DNA of 29,987 nt, taken from NCBI GenBank assembly GCA_000436695.1, contig HF992570.1, positions 1 through 29,987 of the forward strand, read 5' to 3'. Positions 24,091 through 29,987 of this stretch are shown here, piece by piece. Below the pieces are notes generated by a model. It made no database searches. It saw only the letters and a program-made list of their open reading frames with translations, and was not told where the DNA came from. Each line of letters starts with the position of its first letter. The first letter of the stretch is position 1. The DNA comes from Prevotella sp. CAG:1185. Its GTDB lineage: Bacteria > Bacteroidota > Bacteroidia > Bacteroidales > Bacteroidaceae. A program made the position numbers and the translations under genes.

Positions 24091-25389
24091 ATGGACATAT
24101 CAGAATTATACAGAATCTTCACCGAGCATCCGCAGGTTACCACAGACAGCCGCGACTGCCCAAAAGGTTCTATTTTCTTTGCGTTGAAAGGCGAATCATT
24201 CAACGGCAACGCCTTTGCCGCCAAGGCTCTCGAACAGGGCTGCTCGTATGCCGTTATCGACGAAAAAGAGTTTGCCGTTGAAGGCGACAGTAGGTATATT
24301 CTTACTGACGACTGTCTGACCACGCTGCAGCAGCTGGCCAACTATCACCGCCGCAAACTTGGAACTAAAATCATTGGAATAACCGGCACCAACGGCAAGA
24401 CCACAACAAAGGAACTCGTGGCAACCGTATTGGCCGAAAAATATAACGTGCTCTACACTCAGGGCAACTTCAACAACCACATAGGCGTGCCTAAGACGCT
24501 GCTGCGCCTCACGGCCGAAAACGACATTGCCGTTATAGAGATGGGAGCCAACCATCCGGGCGAGATCAAGACTTTGGTCAACATCGTCGAGCCTGACTAC
24601 GGTATAATAACCAATGTGGGCAAGGCTCACCTTAAAGGTTTTGGCTCGTTTGAAGGTGTGATACGCACCAAGGGCGAACTCTACGACTATCTGCGCGAGC
24701 ACAACGGCACGGTGTTCATACACAACGAAAACGAGCATCTACTGAAGATAGCCGGAGGACTTAAACTTGTTAAATATGGCACTGTGGACAACGACGAACT
24801 TAACGCCTGCGGCGAATTCGTATCGTGCGACCCATTCCTCAATTTCAGATGGCGCCACGGCAAAGGTCAGTGGAACGAGGTAAGGACTCACATGATTGGC
24901 AGCTACAACATATACAACATGCTCGCAGCAGCATGTATAGGTCTTTATTTTGACGTTACGGAAGAACAGATATGCCATGCGCTTGCCAACTATGTTCCGA
25001 CAAACAACCGCTCGGAACTGGAGGTTACGGCAAGCAATAAACTGATTATCGACGCATACAACGCCAACCCGACAAGCATGGAGGCTGCACTGAAGAACTT
25101 CAGAGAGATAAAGGCCGACCACAAGATGGCTATAATAGGCGCGATGAAGGAACTTGGCGAAGTGAGCGACGAAGAACATCAGAAAATTGCCGACATGCTG
25201 AAAGCTTCAGACATAGAGCAAGTATGGCTCGTAGGCGACGAGTTCAAGTCGGCCGACTGCCCGTTCCGCAAGTTCCACGATGTTGAGGAGGTTAAACAAG
25301 CCATTGACGAAAACAAGCCCGAAGGCTTCTGCATACTCATCAAAGGCAGCAATTCAACAAAACTGTACGAACTGAAAACGAAACTCTAA
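24091..25389 (+). CDS. murF: UDP-N-acetylmuramoyl-tripeptide--D-alanyl-D-alanine ligase (MurF)
   Basis: 432 residues from the ATG at 24091 (MDISELYRIFTEHPQVTTDS). MurF adds D-Ala-D-Ala to the UDP-MurNAc-tripeptide, the last cytoplasmic step of the peptidoglycan stem. The N-terminal UDP-binding domain (TTDSRDCPKGSIFFALKG, 17-34), the central ATPase (GITGTNGKTTTKEL around 96-109; NFNNHIGVPKTLLRL; EMGANHPGEI) and the C-terminal Mur ligase domain (NRSELE, DAYNANPTSMEAAL, IGAMKELGE, LIKGSNSTKLYEL) are all present and intact. It is a stand-alone gene away from the dcw cluster, as seen in other Bacteroidota. A very long hairpin terminator follows directly after the stop. Confidence 0.96.
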   Translation: MDISELYRIFTEHPQVTTDSRDCPKGSIFFALKGESFNGNAFAAKALEQGCSYAVIDEKEFAVEGDSRYILTDDCLTTLQQLANYHRRKLGTKIIGITGTNGKTTTKELVATVLAEKYNVLYTQGNFNNHIGVPKTLLRLTAENDIAVIEMGANHPGEIKTLVNIVEPDYGIITNVGKAHLKGFGSFEGVIRTKGELYDYLREHNGTVFIHNENEHLLKIAGGLKLVKYGTVDNDELNACGEFVSCDPFLNFRWRHGKGQWNEVRTHMIGSYNIYNMLAAACIGLYFDVTEEQICHALANYVPTNNRSELEVTASNKLIIDAYNANPTSMEAALKNFREIKADHKMAIIGAMKELGEVSDEEHQKIADMLKASDIEQVWLVGDEFKSADCPFRKFHDVEEVKQAIDENKPEGFCILIKGSNSTKLYELKTKL

Positions 25390-25395
25390 GAAGAT

Positions 25396-25477
25396 AAAAG
25401 ATAAAAGTGAAAAGTGAAAAATCCATTAGTCTTATTACAAAACCAAAAGGCTAATGGATTTTTCACTTTTATCTTTT
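25396..25477. terminator. Long hairpin terminator after murF with two alternative pairing registers
   Basis: A perfect 20-bp stem pairs 25410-25429 with 25451-25470 (centre AATCCATTAG/CTAATGGATT). Because GATAAAAG/AAAAGTG units repeat on both sides, 25396-25413 can also pair with 25460-25477 over 18 bp. The stem is rich in A and T with runs of T on the 3' side, suiting termination of murF and, read on the other strand, of the DUF2156 gene. Confidence 0.8.
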
Positions 25478-25482
25478 CACTT

Positions 25483-25684
25483 TTAACCCAAATCTGACAT
25501 TAGTATTCAGCCGGGATTTTTGCTTTATATTGAGCGGATTTTCGTTAGATTTTTCGCAGGCATAGCGGGCTATGTCAAGAAAAAGCGAACAAAAAGACGC
25601 CAATAGAGACAAAAATACGGACTGAAAGCATGAATGCACAAATAGATAAAGCTATATGCGGTCTAATGACAGATTTGGGTTTAA
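25483..25684. mobile_element. Fold-back (MITE-like) element of about 200 bp, no coding capacity
   Basis: The ends are imperfect inverted repeats: TTAACCCAAATCTGACATTAG at the left in shortened form (AACCCAAATCTG at 25485-25496) matches the complement of CAGATTTGGGTT at 25670-25681, continuing through CATTAG with one mismatch and one indel. TTAA is found at both outer edges (25483-25486, 25681-25684). Inside, 25508-25566 is partly complementary to 25569-25626 around a perfect CATAGC/GCTATG apex (25561-25574). The right arm has an extra segment of about 35 nt with its own small hairpin (GCAT/ATGC at 25628-25637). It abuts the stop codon of the DUF2156 gene. A mobile origin is inferred from shape. 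Confidence 0.55.
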
Positions 25685-25685
25685 C

Positions 25686-27449
25686 TTAATTCAGCATCAG
25701 GTTCATTTCTGCCCCTACGCCATCAAACAGGAATTCTGCCAAGCCGTTTATTGTCAGCTTCAAGGCATCGGCGTAAGGCTCATCAGTCTGACGCACCTTT
25801 CCGTTCTTTATTACATAGTAGGCATTATTCATCGGAATGTCAGCATCACCTTCAACCCTCAGCACCATATCTTTGTCAGGATTAAGTTCGGCATACATCT
25901 CCAGAGCCTTCTTGGCATTTATCACACGCAACATGGCCTGAATGTTATTGGCCTGCGGACGATATTCATCACCTGCCAGACGTATGTCTTCGCGTATAAC
26001 CTCATAGCCTTCTTCATCATGCAGAAGCACACAACGCTTTGCGCGCTGAATACGGTCAAACTCTTCAAACGACGTAGCCATGGCATCAGCAGGCGGAGGC
26101 GTGCATGTTATCACGCGGGCATATCCGCACTTCTCATACCATTCATATAGCCAGTCTTCGGCAGGAATAAGAGAAGCAAAAACTATCTCTCTGTAATATA
26201 CGCCAAAATGTGCCTGGCGCATAAGGTTGTTGCCTATGTCCTGACGGCGATATTCGGGGCGCGTGCTCACTCCGCTTACATATACTGTCTTAACCTCACG
26301 TCCGTCGCAAAGCATGGTGTAAGGCAAGGTCTGCAACGCTGCCACCACCTTTCCGTCTATCTGGCAGCACACATTATACTCGCTACGATAGACACGAGAA
26401 AAATAAAGGTCGATAAACTTGTCGGGATCGTTGAACACCTGTTTCCATATCTCGCGTGTTTCTTCCTTTATGCGGTCTTGGTCTTCAAAGGCAGCCAACG
26501 GATGTTTCTCCATTATCACGTTCTTCTCAAGCAGAATGTCGGGCTTATACGACAGCTTGGCGCGTCGCAGTCCTTCGTCGCCCATATCTTCCTCACGGTT
26601 GATGTAATAATACTGCTCGGGCAGATGCTTCACAAACTCCTGGTTTATTATCGTGAATGCTCCTTCATAGTTTACGTCGGCTTTCTCTACGCACACGTCA
26701 AACGTACACTGGTTTATCGGGCATCCGAAGGTGAAAGCCACAAGCTTGTCGCCCACGAATATTGTTCCGCCCACAAGTCCCAGCCTATCCCATCGGTTAA
26801 ATGCCCGCGTCATTGAGCGCAGTTCCTCAGACAAATCTTCATCGGGCACTTCGCCGTTGTCGTCTTTAGATGTGCGGCGCCACTGCCGTTCCAGTTCGAG
26901 ACATTGCGGAATAAGGTCGGGCGTAAGCTCGCGGTAACTATAGTCAGGATAAAGACTCTTAAACTTGTTAATATGGTTGCGCTTGCTCTGCAGTTTCTTT
27001 CCCGAAAGATTTATCAGTTTGTCACGCGTGTAGATGTAGTCGCTGAAGTCGCGGTCGGGCTTTATGTCGAACGTATCGGGGAAACGGCTCTCAATTATGT
27101 CGCGCATATAGTTGCAGACACCGAGCATCAGGAACGGATGTCCCATTGCTATCGAGTCGTCGCGTATTGCACGTATCACGCTCACCGAGCATTCGTCACA
27201 CGGCTCCACCTTAAACGTTCCGTCCTCTTGCTGTTTAGGCCGCGGCACAGGCATCATGTAAGCCAGGTGGTGGCCCATATAGAATCGGAACACAAGATAG
27301 TCGTCAACTATCGCAAACTGTGTATTGTAAAGAAAGCGCCAGCTTATCAAGTTTGAGAACGACAGGTCACAGTTTTGTCTTTCGCCCCAAAGCGTAAAAC
27401 TCTGTATCAGTTCCTTGTCGTCTTCTGTTATATCCTTAAACTTTATCAT
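25686..27449 (-). CDS. Three-domain protein: DUF2156 (LPG-synthase C-like), GNAT acetyltransferase, SCP2-like tail
   Basis: 587 residues. Residues 1-310 match DUF2156, a double-GNAT-like fold related to the C-terminal domain of phosphatidylglycerol lysyltransferase (LSFSNLISWRFLYNTQFAIV; NLSGKKLQSKRNHINKF; CLELERQWR; INREEDMGDEGLRRAKLSYK). Residues about 325-460 are a GNAT acetyltransferase (VSGVSTRPEYRRQDIGNNLM as the acetyl-CoA loop; EKCGY as motif B). Residues 485-587 resemble the SCP2/Eis C-terminal domain. In the acetyl-CoA loop the usual first Gly of the RRxGxG pattern is Asp404. The substrate is unknown; aminoacyl transfer to lipid is only one possibility for the first half. There is no membrane segment. 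It is a single gene with its own promoter. Confidence 0.85.
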   Translation of the reverse strand: MIKFKDITEDDKELIQSFTLWGERQNCDLSFSNLISWRFLYNTQFAIVDDYLVFRFYMGHHLAYMMPVPRPKQQEDGTFKVEPCDECSVSVIRAIRDDSIAMGHPFLMLGVCNYMRDIIESRFPDTFDIKPDRDFSDYIYTRDKLINLSGKKLQSKRNHINKFKSLYPDYSYRELTPDLIPQCLELERQWRRTSKDDNGEVPDEDLSEELRSMTRAFNRWDRLGLVGGTIFVGDKLVAFTFGCPINQCTFDVCVEKADVNYEGAFTIINQEFVKHLPEQYYYINREEDMGDEGLRRAKLSYKPDILLEKNVIMEKHPLAAFEDQDRIKEETREIWKQVFNDPDKFIDLYFSRVYRSEYNVCCQIDGKVVAALQTLPYTMLCDGREVKTVYVSGVSTRPEYRRQDIGNNLMRQAHFGVYYREIVFASLIPAEDWLYEWYEKCGYARVITCTPPPADAMATSFEEFDRIQRAKRCVLLHDEEGYEVIREDIRLAGDEYRPQANNIQAMLRVINAKKALEMYAELNPDKDMVLRVEGDADIPMNNAYYVIKNGKVRQTDEPYADALKLTINGLAEFLFDGVGAEMNLMLN

Positions 27450-27475
27450 AAAACATAAGTTTGTGTTTCAATTGG

Positions 27476-27503
27476 CAAATTTATAAAAAATAGATGTAAA
27501 CAA
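27476..27503 (-). promoter_or_regulatory. Promoter candidate of the DUF2156-GNAT gene
   Basis: The minus strand reads TAAATTTG (27483-27476), 27 nt before the start codon, with TTG at 27503-27501, 17 nt upstream. The -7 box is good and the spacing of the upstream box is short. Confidence 0.45.
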
Positions 27504-27620
27504 TACCAATGCACCGATAAAAAATTCAAGCATTCAGATTGTTCAAATCAGCCAGAACCGATGTTAAATGTCTGACTGTCACAAGATATACTCCACGACA
27601 AACTTCCGTATTATTAACAA

Positions 27621-27665
27621 AAATTTCGGGCACCGGCCTGCTTAAATCAGCGCGGCCAATGCCCG
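27621..27665 (-). terminator. Terminator of the HU-like gene
   Basis: CGGGCA (27627-27632) pairs with TGCCCG (27660-27665), with an inner GGCC/GGCC pairing after a 2x2 internal loop. On the minus strand the stem is followed by AAATTTTTGTT. It is 66 nt beyond the stop. The remaining 27504-27620 spacer shows nothing else. Confidence 0.6.
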
Positions 27666-27730
27666 TCAACATTATTAACACAATGAAAGTAAGCTTCTTG
27701 AAAGGTTTATGTCAGTTTCTATCTACTGTA

Positions 27731-28159
27731 TTACGGCATCTCTACTTCGCTGCCCTCGCCTACTGTATACTGAGAGAACTGCTTGGTCTTTGCCTCACGT
27801 GTCAGCACTGATGTACGGAACACTCCTGTTGAGCGCGCTCTCAGACGAACGCTGTCGATGTTGGCAGAGGCGGTGAACTCTTCGGGACTATTTGCCGGCA
27901 ATGTTCTCAAACCTGCCGAGAAGATGGCTAAGTCGTCCAACTTCACGTTCTTGCCGTCCATCACGAGTTCCTTGATACATGCTATCATGTCTTTCAGCAC
28001 GCCGTGGATAACACCGGCCGAGAACGGCGAACTGTGTGATGACATGTGAGCCGCCAGCTTCTCTGTGTCGTAAGTTTCCTCGCACACCGCGCGGGCATAC
28101 CATTTACCGTTTGTGTTACTGTTTGAATTGTGGTTCTGATAAAGTTTGTACCTAATCAT
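27731..28159 (-). CDS. HU-family (HU-HIG type) histone-like DNA-binding protein
   Basis: 142 residues. The core is a HU/IHF fold variant common in Bacteroidota: N-terminal MIRYKLYQNHN strand, GKWYARAV, then helices TEKLAAHMSSHSSPFSAGVI and VLKDMIACIKELVMDGKNVK, followed by LDDLAIFSAGL and a DNA-arm segment (FTASANIDSVRLRARSTGVF). The C-terminus (after about 120) is a variable tail. Such proteins bend and coat DNA and occur in many copies per genome, often near mobile or capsule loci. The gene has a long leader with a -7 box at 28302-28295 and a terminator downstream. It is a single transcription unit at the border between core genes and the AT-rich right end. Confidence 0.88.
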   Translation of the reverse strand: MIRYKLYQNHNSNSNTNGKWYARAVCEETYDTEKLAAHMSSHSSPFSAGVIHGVLKDMIACIKELVMDGKNVKLDDLAIFSAGLRTLPANSPEEFTASANIDSVRLRARSTGVFRTSVLTREAKTKQFSQYTVGEGSEVEMP

Positions 28160-28372
28160 GTTTTTTCCTTTCTTTTTGGTTGTTATACATTATTTGTTTA
28201 TTATCTCTCATACCTTCCAGAACTACCGCTACGTTCATTTCCGCCTGCCGGCTGTGGCTTTAATGTCCGTGCCGCCTTGTTCCTTTCGACATTGCAAAGA
28301 TACAACAACCAATTTCGCGTTTGCAGATTGCTGCAGGTTACGAAAGGTTTGAGAGGATTGTTGGTTGTTACA
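28160..28372 (-). promoter_or_regulatory. Promoter and long leader of the HU-like gene
   Basis: The minus strand has TATCTTTG (28302-28295) as a -7 box, giving a leader of about 130 nt before the ATG at 28159. AACAACCAA (28304-28312) and TTGGTTGTT (28361-28369) form an inverted repeat just upstream of the box, which could be an operator or autoregulatory site. The leader contains a GC-rich segment (around 28230-28275) unlike the AT-rich flanks. A 77-codon frame crosses this region but is not convincing. Confidence 0.45.
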
Positions 28373-28604
28373 AAAGGAAAAAGTGCATCCAAGAGTTGAA
28401 ACATAAGACTTTTGGTTGCACCATCATATTCCATGATGCTTAACTAAAAGCAAGTTATTAGTACCTAAAAACGATATTTAACACACCATCAAATATAATT
28501 TCACGACTTTTATTCCATTTAAAATTAATCAACTTTATATATTCTAAAAAAGATAAACAAATAAAAGATACTATAAAACAAATTTAGAATATCGTCATAT
28601 AATT

Positions 28605-28636
28605 TTTGGTCACTCAAAATTTAAATGGTAAATTTG
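28605..28636 (+). promoter_or_regulatory. Promoter of the right-end unknown operon
   Basis: TTTG (28605-28608) and TAAATTTG (28629-28636) are separated by 20 nt, a very good consensus match. Transcription would begin near 28643, so the in-frame ATG at 28625 lies upstream of the transcript. The 28373-28604 spacer is AT-rich and otherwise empty. Confidence 0.7.
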
Positions 28637-28738
28637 CAATATTATTTTCAAATGAAAATTTCACAGGCCGAACATGATTTTTTAATGTTTCTCGCTGCAA
28701 TTGACCATAATCTAACTCTAACCATAATAATAAATATC

Positions 28739-29362
28739 ATGAAAAGCGATAATATTTTTGATATATGGAGATTTCTAGGTAAAGGTACTCCATTTGTTGT
28801 AAGAAGAAACGGATGGTATCATCTATCTTACAAAGTAACAAGAGTGATTCCCCAAAGGCAATATGGTAAAGCATATGGATATAGATTAAAAGATGGAAAA
28901 TTAGAGATTAATAATCAGCATGAAGAATTAATAGATTGTTGTGGCTGCGGAAATTGGGAACTTATTGAAAACCTTATAGAAGATGTTAATTCATTACAAT
29001 GGAATTGTCTTGATGAAAATAACAATTTAACCTTTGGCAAATACAAAAGTATGAATGCAGAAGAGTTAAAAGTAAAGGATAAAGATTATTATGAATGGGC
29101 ATGGGGATACATAGGAGGTTTTAGTGAACTTATATTTATTAGGAGATATGGTGTTACATTACAAGATTTATTCACAATAAAAAAACAAATAAAAGAATCT
29201 TTGCACTTCTCTGCAGATGATTGGATTAAATCATCTGTAAAAACTAATTATGACTTCATCTTAGACCAATATAAATATGCATGTTGTGCTAAACAGAAAG
29301 ATATAATCACAGCTGTTAAGGAAATTGAAGAATATTATAACCAAAGGAAATCCATAATTTAA
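28739..29362 (+). CDS. Unrecognised protein, first gene of an AT-rich operon
   Basis: 207 residues from the ATG at 28739 (MKSDNIFDIWRFLGKGTPFV). The frame is open from 28625, but that ATG is inside the promoter; ATGs at 28652 and 28685 are further alternatives that would add a hydrophobic stretch. The protein is soluble-looking, with a Trp/Tyr-rich N-terminal part (RRNGWYHLSYKVTRVIPQRQ, then YGKAYGYRLKDGK), a CCGCGNWE segment near the middle and a Lys/Glu-rich helical C-terminus. I do not recognise a family. The next gene starts 8 nt after its stop. Base composition is much more AT-rich than the core genes, suggesting horizontal acquisition. Confidence 0.65.
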   Translation: MKSDNIFDIWRFLGKGTPFVVRRNGWYHLSYKVTRVIPQRQYGKAYGYRLKDGKLEINNQHEELIDCCGCGNWELIENLIEDVNSLQWNCLDENNNLTFGKYKSMNAEELKVKDKDYYEWAWGYIGGFSELIFIRRYGVTLQDLFTIKKQIKESLHFSADDWIKSSVKTNYDFILDQYKYACCAKQKDIITAVKEIEEYYNQRKSII

Positions 29363-29370
29363 TAAAGTTT

Positions 29371-29796
29371 ATGAGACACATTATATGTATATTTGGAAAA
29401 TACCTGTTAACTTTTTTCTTTATTATGTTAACAGAGAGTTTATATTCTCAACAAAGATTTTATTGTGAGGTTAAAGGTATTGAAAAAGAGATCACATCAG
29501 GATTAAAAATCATTTTTGATTTTGGAACACAGACTTCCTACAATATGTGGGGAGATTTAAACAGCAAGCTTAAATTTGTAGACGAAAACGGAAATGAAAT
29601 TAAATTTAACAGCATGGTTGATGCCGCAAATTATATGGTGCAAAGAGGTTGGAACTTTCAACAAGCATATTCCTCATCATATGGTTCAAGACCTATTATC
29701 CACTGGATTTTCTATAAAGATGCAGAAAGTATAGAAAAAGCAAAAGAAGGAATTATTACAAAATCAGAATATAAAAATATGCAACAAAATAAATAA
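29371..29796 (+). CDS. Small secreted protein of unknown function
   Basis: 141 residues. The N-terminus (MRHIICIFGKYLLTFFFIML, then TESLYSQQ) looks like a Sec signal peptide with cleavage near SLYS-QQ. The mature part of about 115 residues has the pattern DFGTQTSYNMWGDLNSKLKF, then DENGNEIKFNSMVDAANYM, RGWNFQQAY and IIHWIFYK. I recall similar short secreted Bacteroidota proteins with an FNSMVDALNYM...GW...QAY...HW pattern, of no known function. It is 8 nt after the preceding gene and 19 nt before the next, so it is in the middle of a small operon. Confidence 0.75.
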   Translation: MRHIICIFGKYLLTFFFIMLTESLYSQQRFYCEVKGIEKEITSGLKIIFDFGTQTSYNMWGDLNSKLKFVDENGNEIKFNSMVDAANYMVQRGWNFQQAYSSSYGSRPIIHWIFYKDAESIEKAKEGIITKSEYKNMQQNK

Positions 29797-29815
29797 ACAC
29801 TAAAAAAATAAAATT

Positions 29816-29987
29816 ATGAATACACGTACTAAATCTATATTAATTTATGTAGGTGGTATCGTTACCGGTATCATCTTTACATTCGCATTTCTCTACTTTC
29901 TTGCCTCAAAAAATACAAATGGAGGGTATTCTGATAACATTGTTTTATTAGAAAATAATAGGATAAAACGCGGAATAAAGCGAATTT
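29816..29987 (+). CDS. Small membrane protein, N-terminus only (cut by window edge)
   Basis: 57 codons from the ATG at 29816 run off the right edge. The translation starts MNTRTKSILIYVGGIVTGII and has one hydrophobic helix at about 8-30, followed by a polar segment with ENNRIKRGIKRI. It is probably a single-pass membrane protein with a periplasmic domain. It lies 19 nt after the secreted-protein gene in the same operon. No function can be suggested. Confidence 0.6.
   Translation, partial: MNTRTKSILIYVGGIVTGIIFTFAFLYFLASKNTNGGYSDNIVLLENNRIKRGIKRI

Noticed and set aside
26208..26816. 202-codon plus-strand frame opposite the DUF2156-GNAT gene
   Set aside because: Antisense shadow of a clearly coding frame, with no supporting signal.
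28201..28434. 77-codon minus-strand frame across the HU leader
   Set aside because: It spans the predicted promoter and leader of the HU-like gene and ends before it; no domain is visible. A leader peptide cannot be fully excluded.

Overview
The window looks like a chromosomal piece of a Bacteroidales bacterium, most likely a Prevotella/Segatella-type member of the Prevotellaceae. The support is: recurrent Bacteroidota promoter boxes (TAnnTTTG with an upstream TTTG or TTG) in front of gene starts, almost no Shine-Dalgarno signals, a DUF4492-cydAB oxidase operon, a folP-cdaA pair, an HU-HIG type histone-like protein and a three-domain DUF2156/GNAT/SCP2-like protein. Genus is an inference from gene content and style, not a database match.

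Layout. (1) 1-5508, minus strand: a compact type I restriction-modification operon, hsdR-hsdM-DUF1016 nuclease-hsdS, with hsdS cut by the window edge; it is AT-richer than the core genes. (2) 5509-6704: a gene-free AT-rich stretch with several hairpins. (3) 6705-8752, plus: obg GTPase and a PgeF/YfiH-type purine nucleoside phosphorylase ('laccase domain' protein), ended by a bidirectional terminator. (4) 8911-11938, minus: cytochrome bd oxidase operon (DUF4492 small protein, cydA, cydB). (5) 12223-18169, plus: an envelope/export operon: a coiled-coil membrane protein of unknown role, a TolC-family outer-membrane channel, an HlyD-type adaptor and two ABC-2 permeases, with no ATPase gene. (6) 18301-21259, minus: Mrp/ApbC P-loop ATPase, an OmpA-family lipoprotein and a small unknown protein. 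(7) 21619-23907, minus: diadenylate cyclase cdaA, folP overlapping it by 8 nt, and a pyridoxamine-phosphate-oxidase-fold flavoprotein. (8) 24091-25389, plus: murF, followed by a long hairpin terminator and a ~200-bp fold-back (MITE-like) element. (9) 25686-28159, minus: the DUF2156-GNAT-SCP2 protein and an HU-like DNA-binding protein with a structured leader. (10) 28605 to the end, plus: an AT-rich operon of three unrecognised genes behind a good promoter, the last cut by the window edge.

The middle (6.7-28.2 kb) is mostly housekeeping and envelope function: respiration at low oxygen, peptidoglycan precursor synthesis, folate, c-di-AMP signalling and export. The two ends are accessory in character. 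I find no CRISPR array, tRNA, rRNA, transposase or phage gene. The least explained items are the triple palindromic repeat inside the DUF1016 gene of the hsd operon, the ~200-bp fold-back element after murF, the ATPase-less exporter cassette with its coiled-coil partner, and the AT-rich operon at the right end. None of these can be called a new system from sequence alone.
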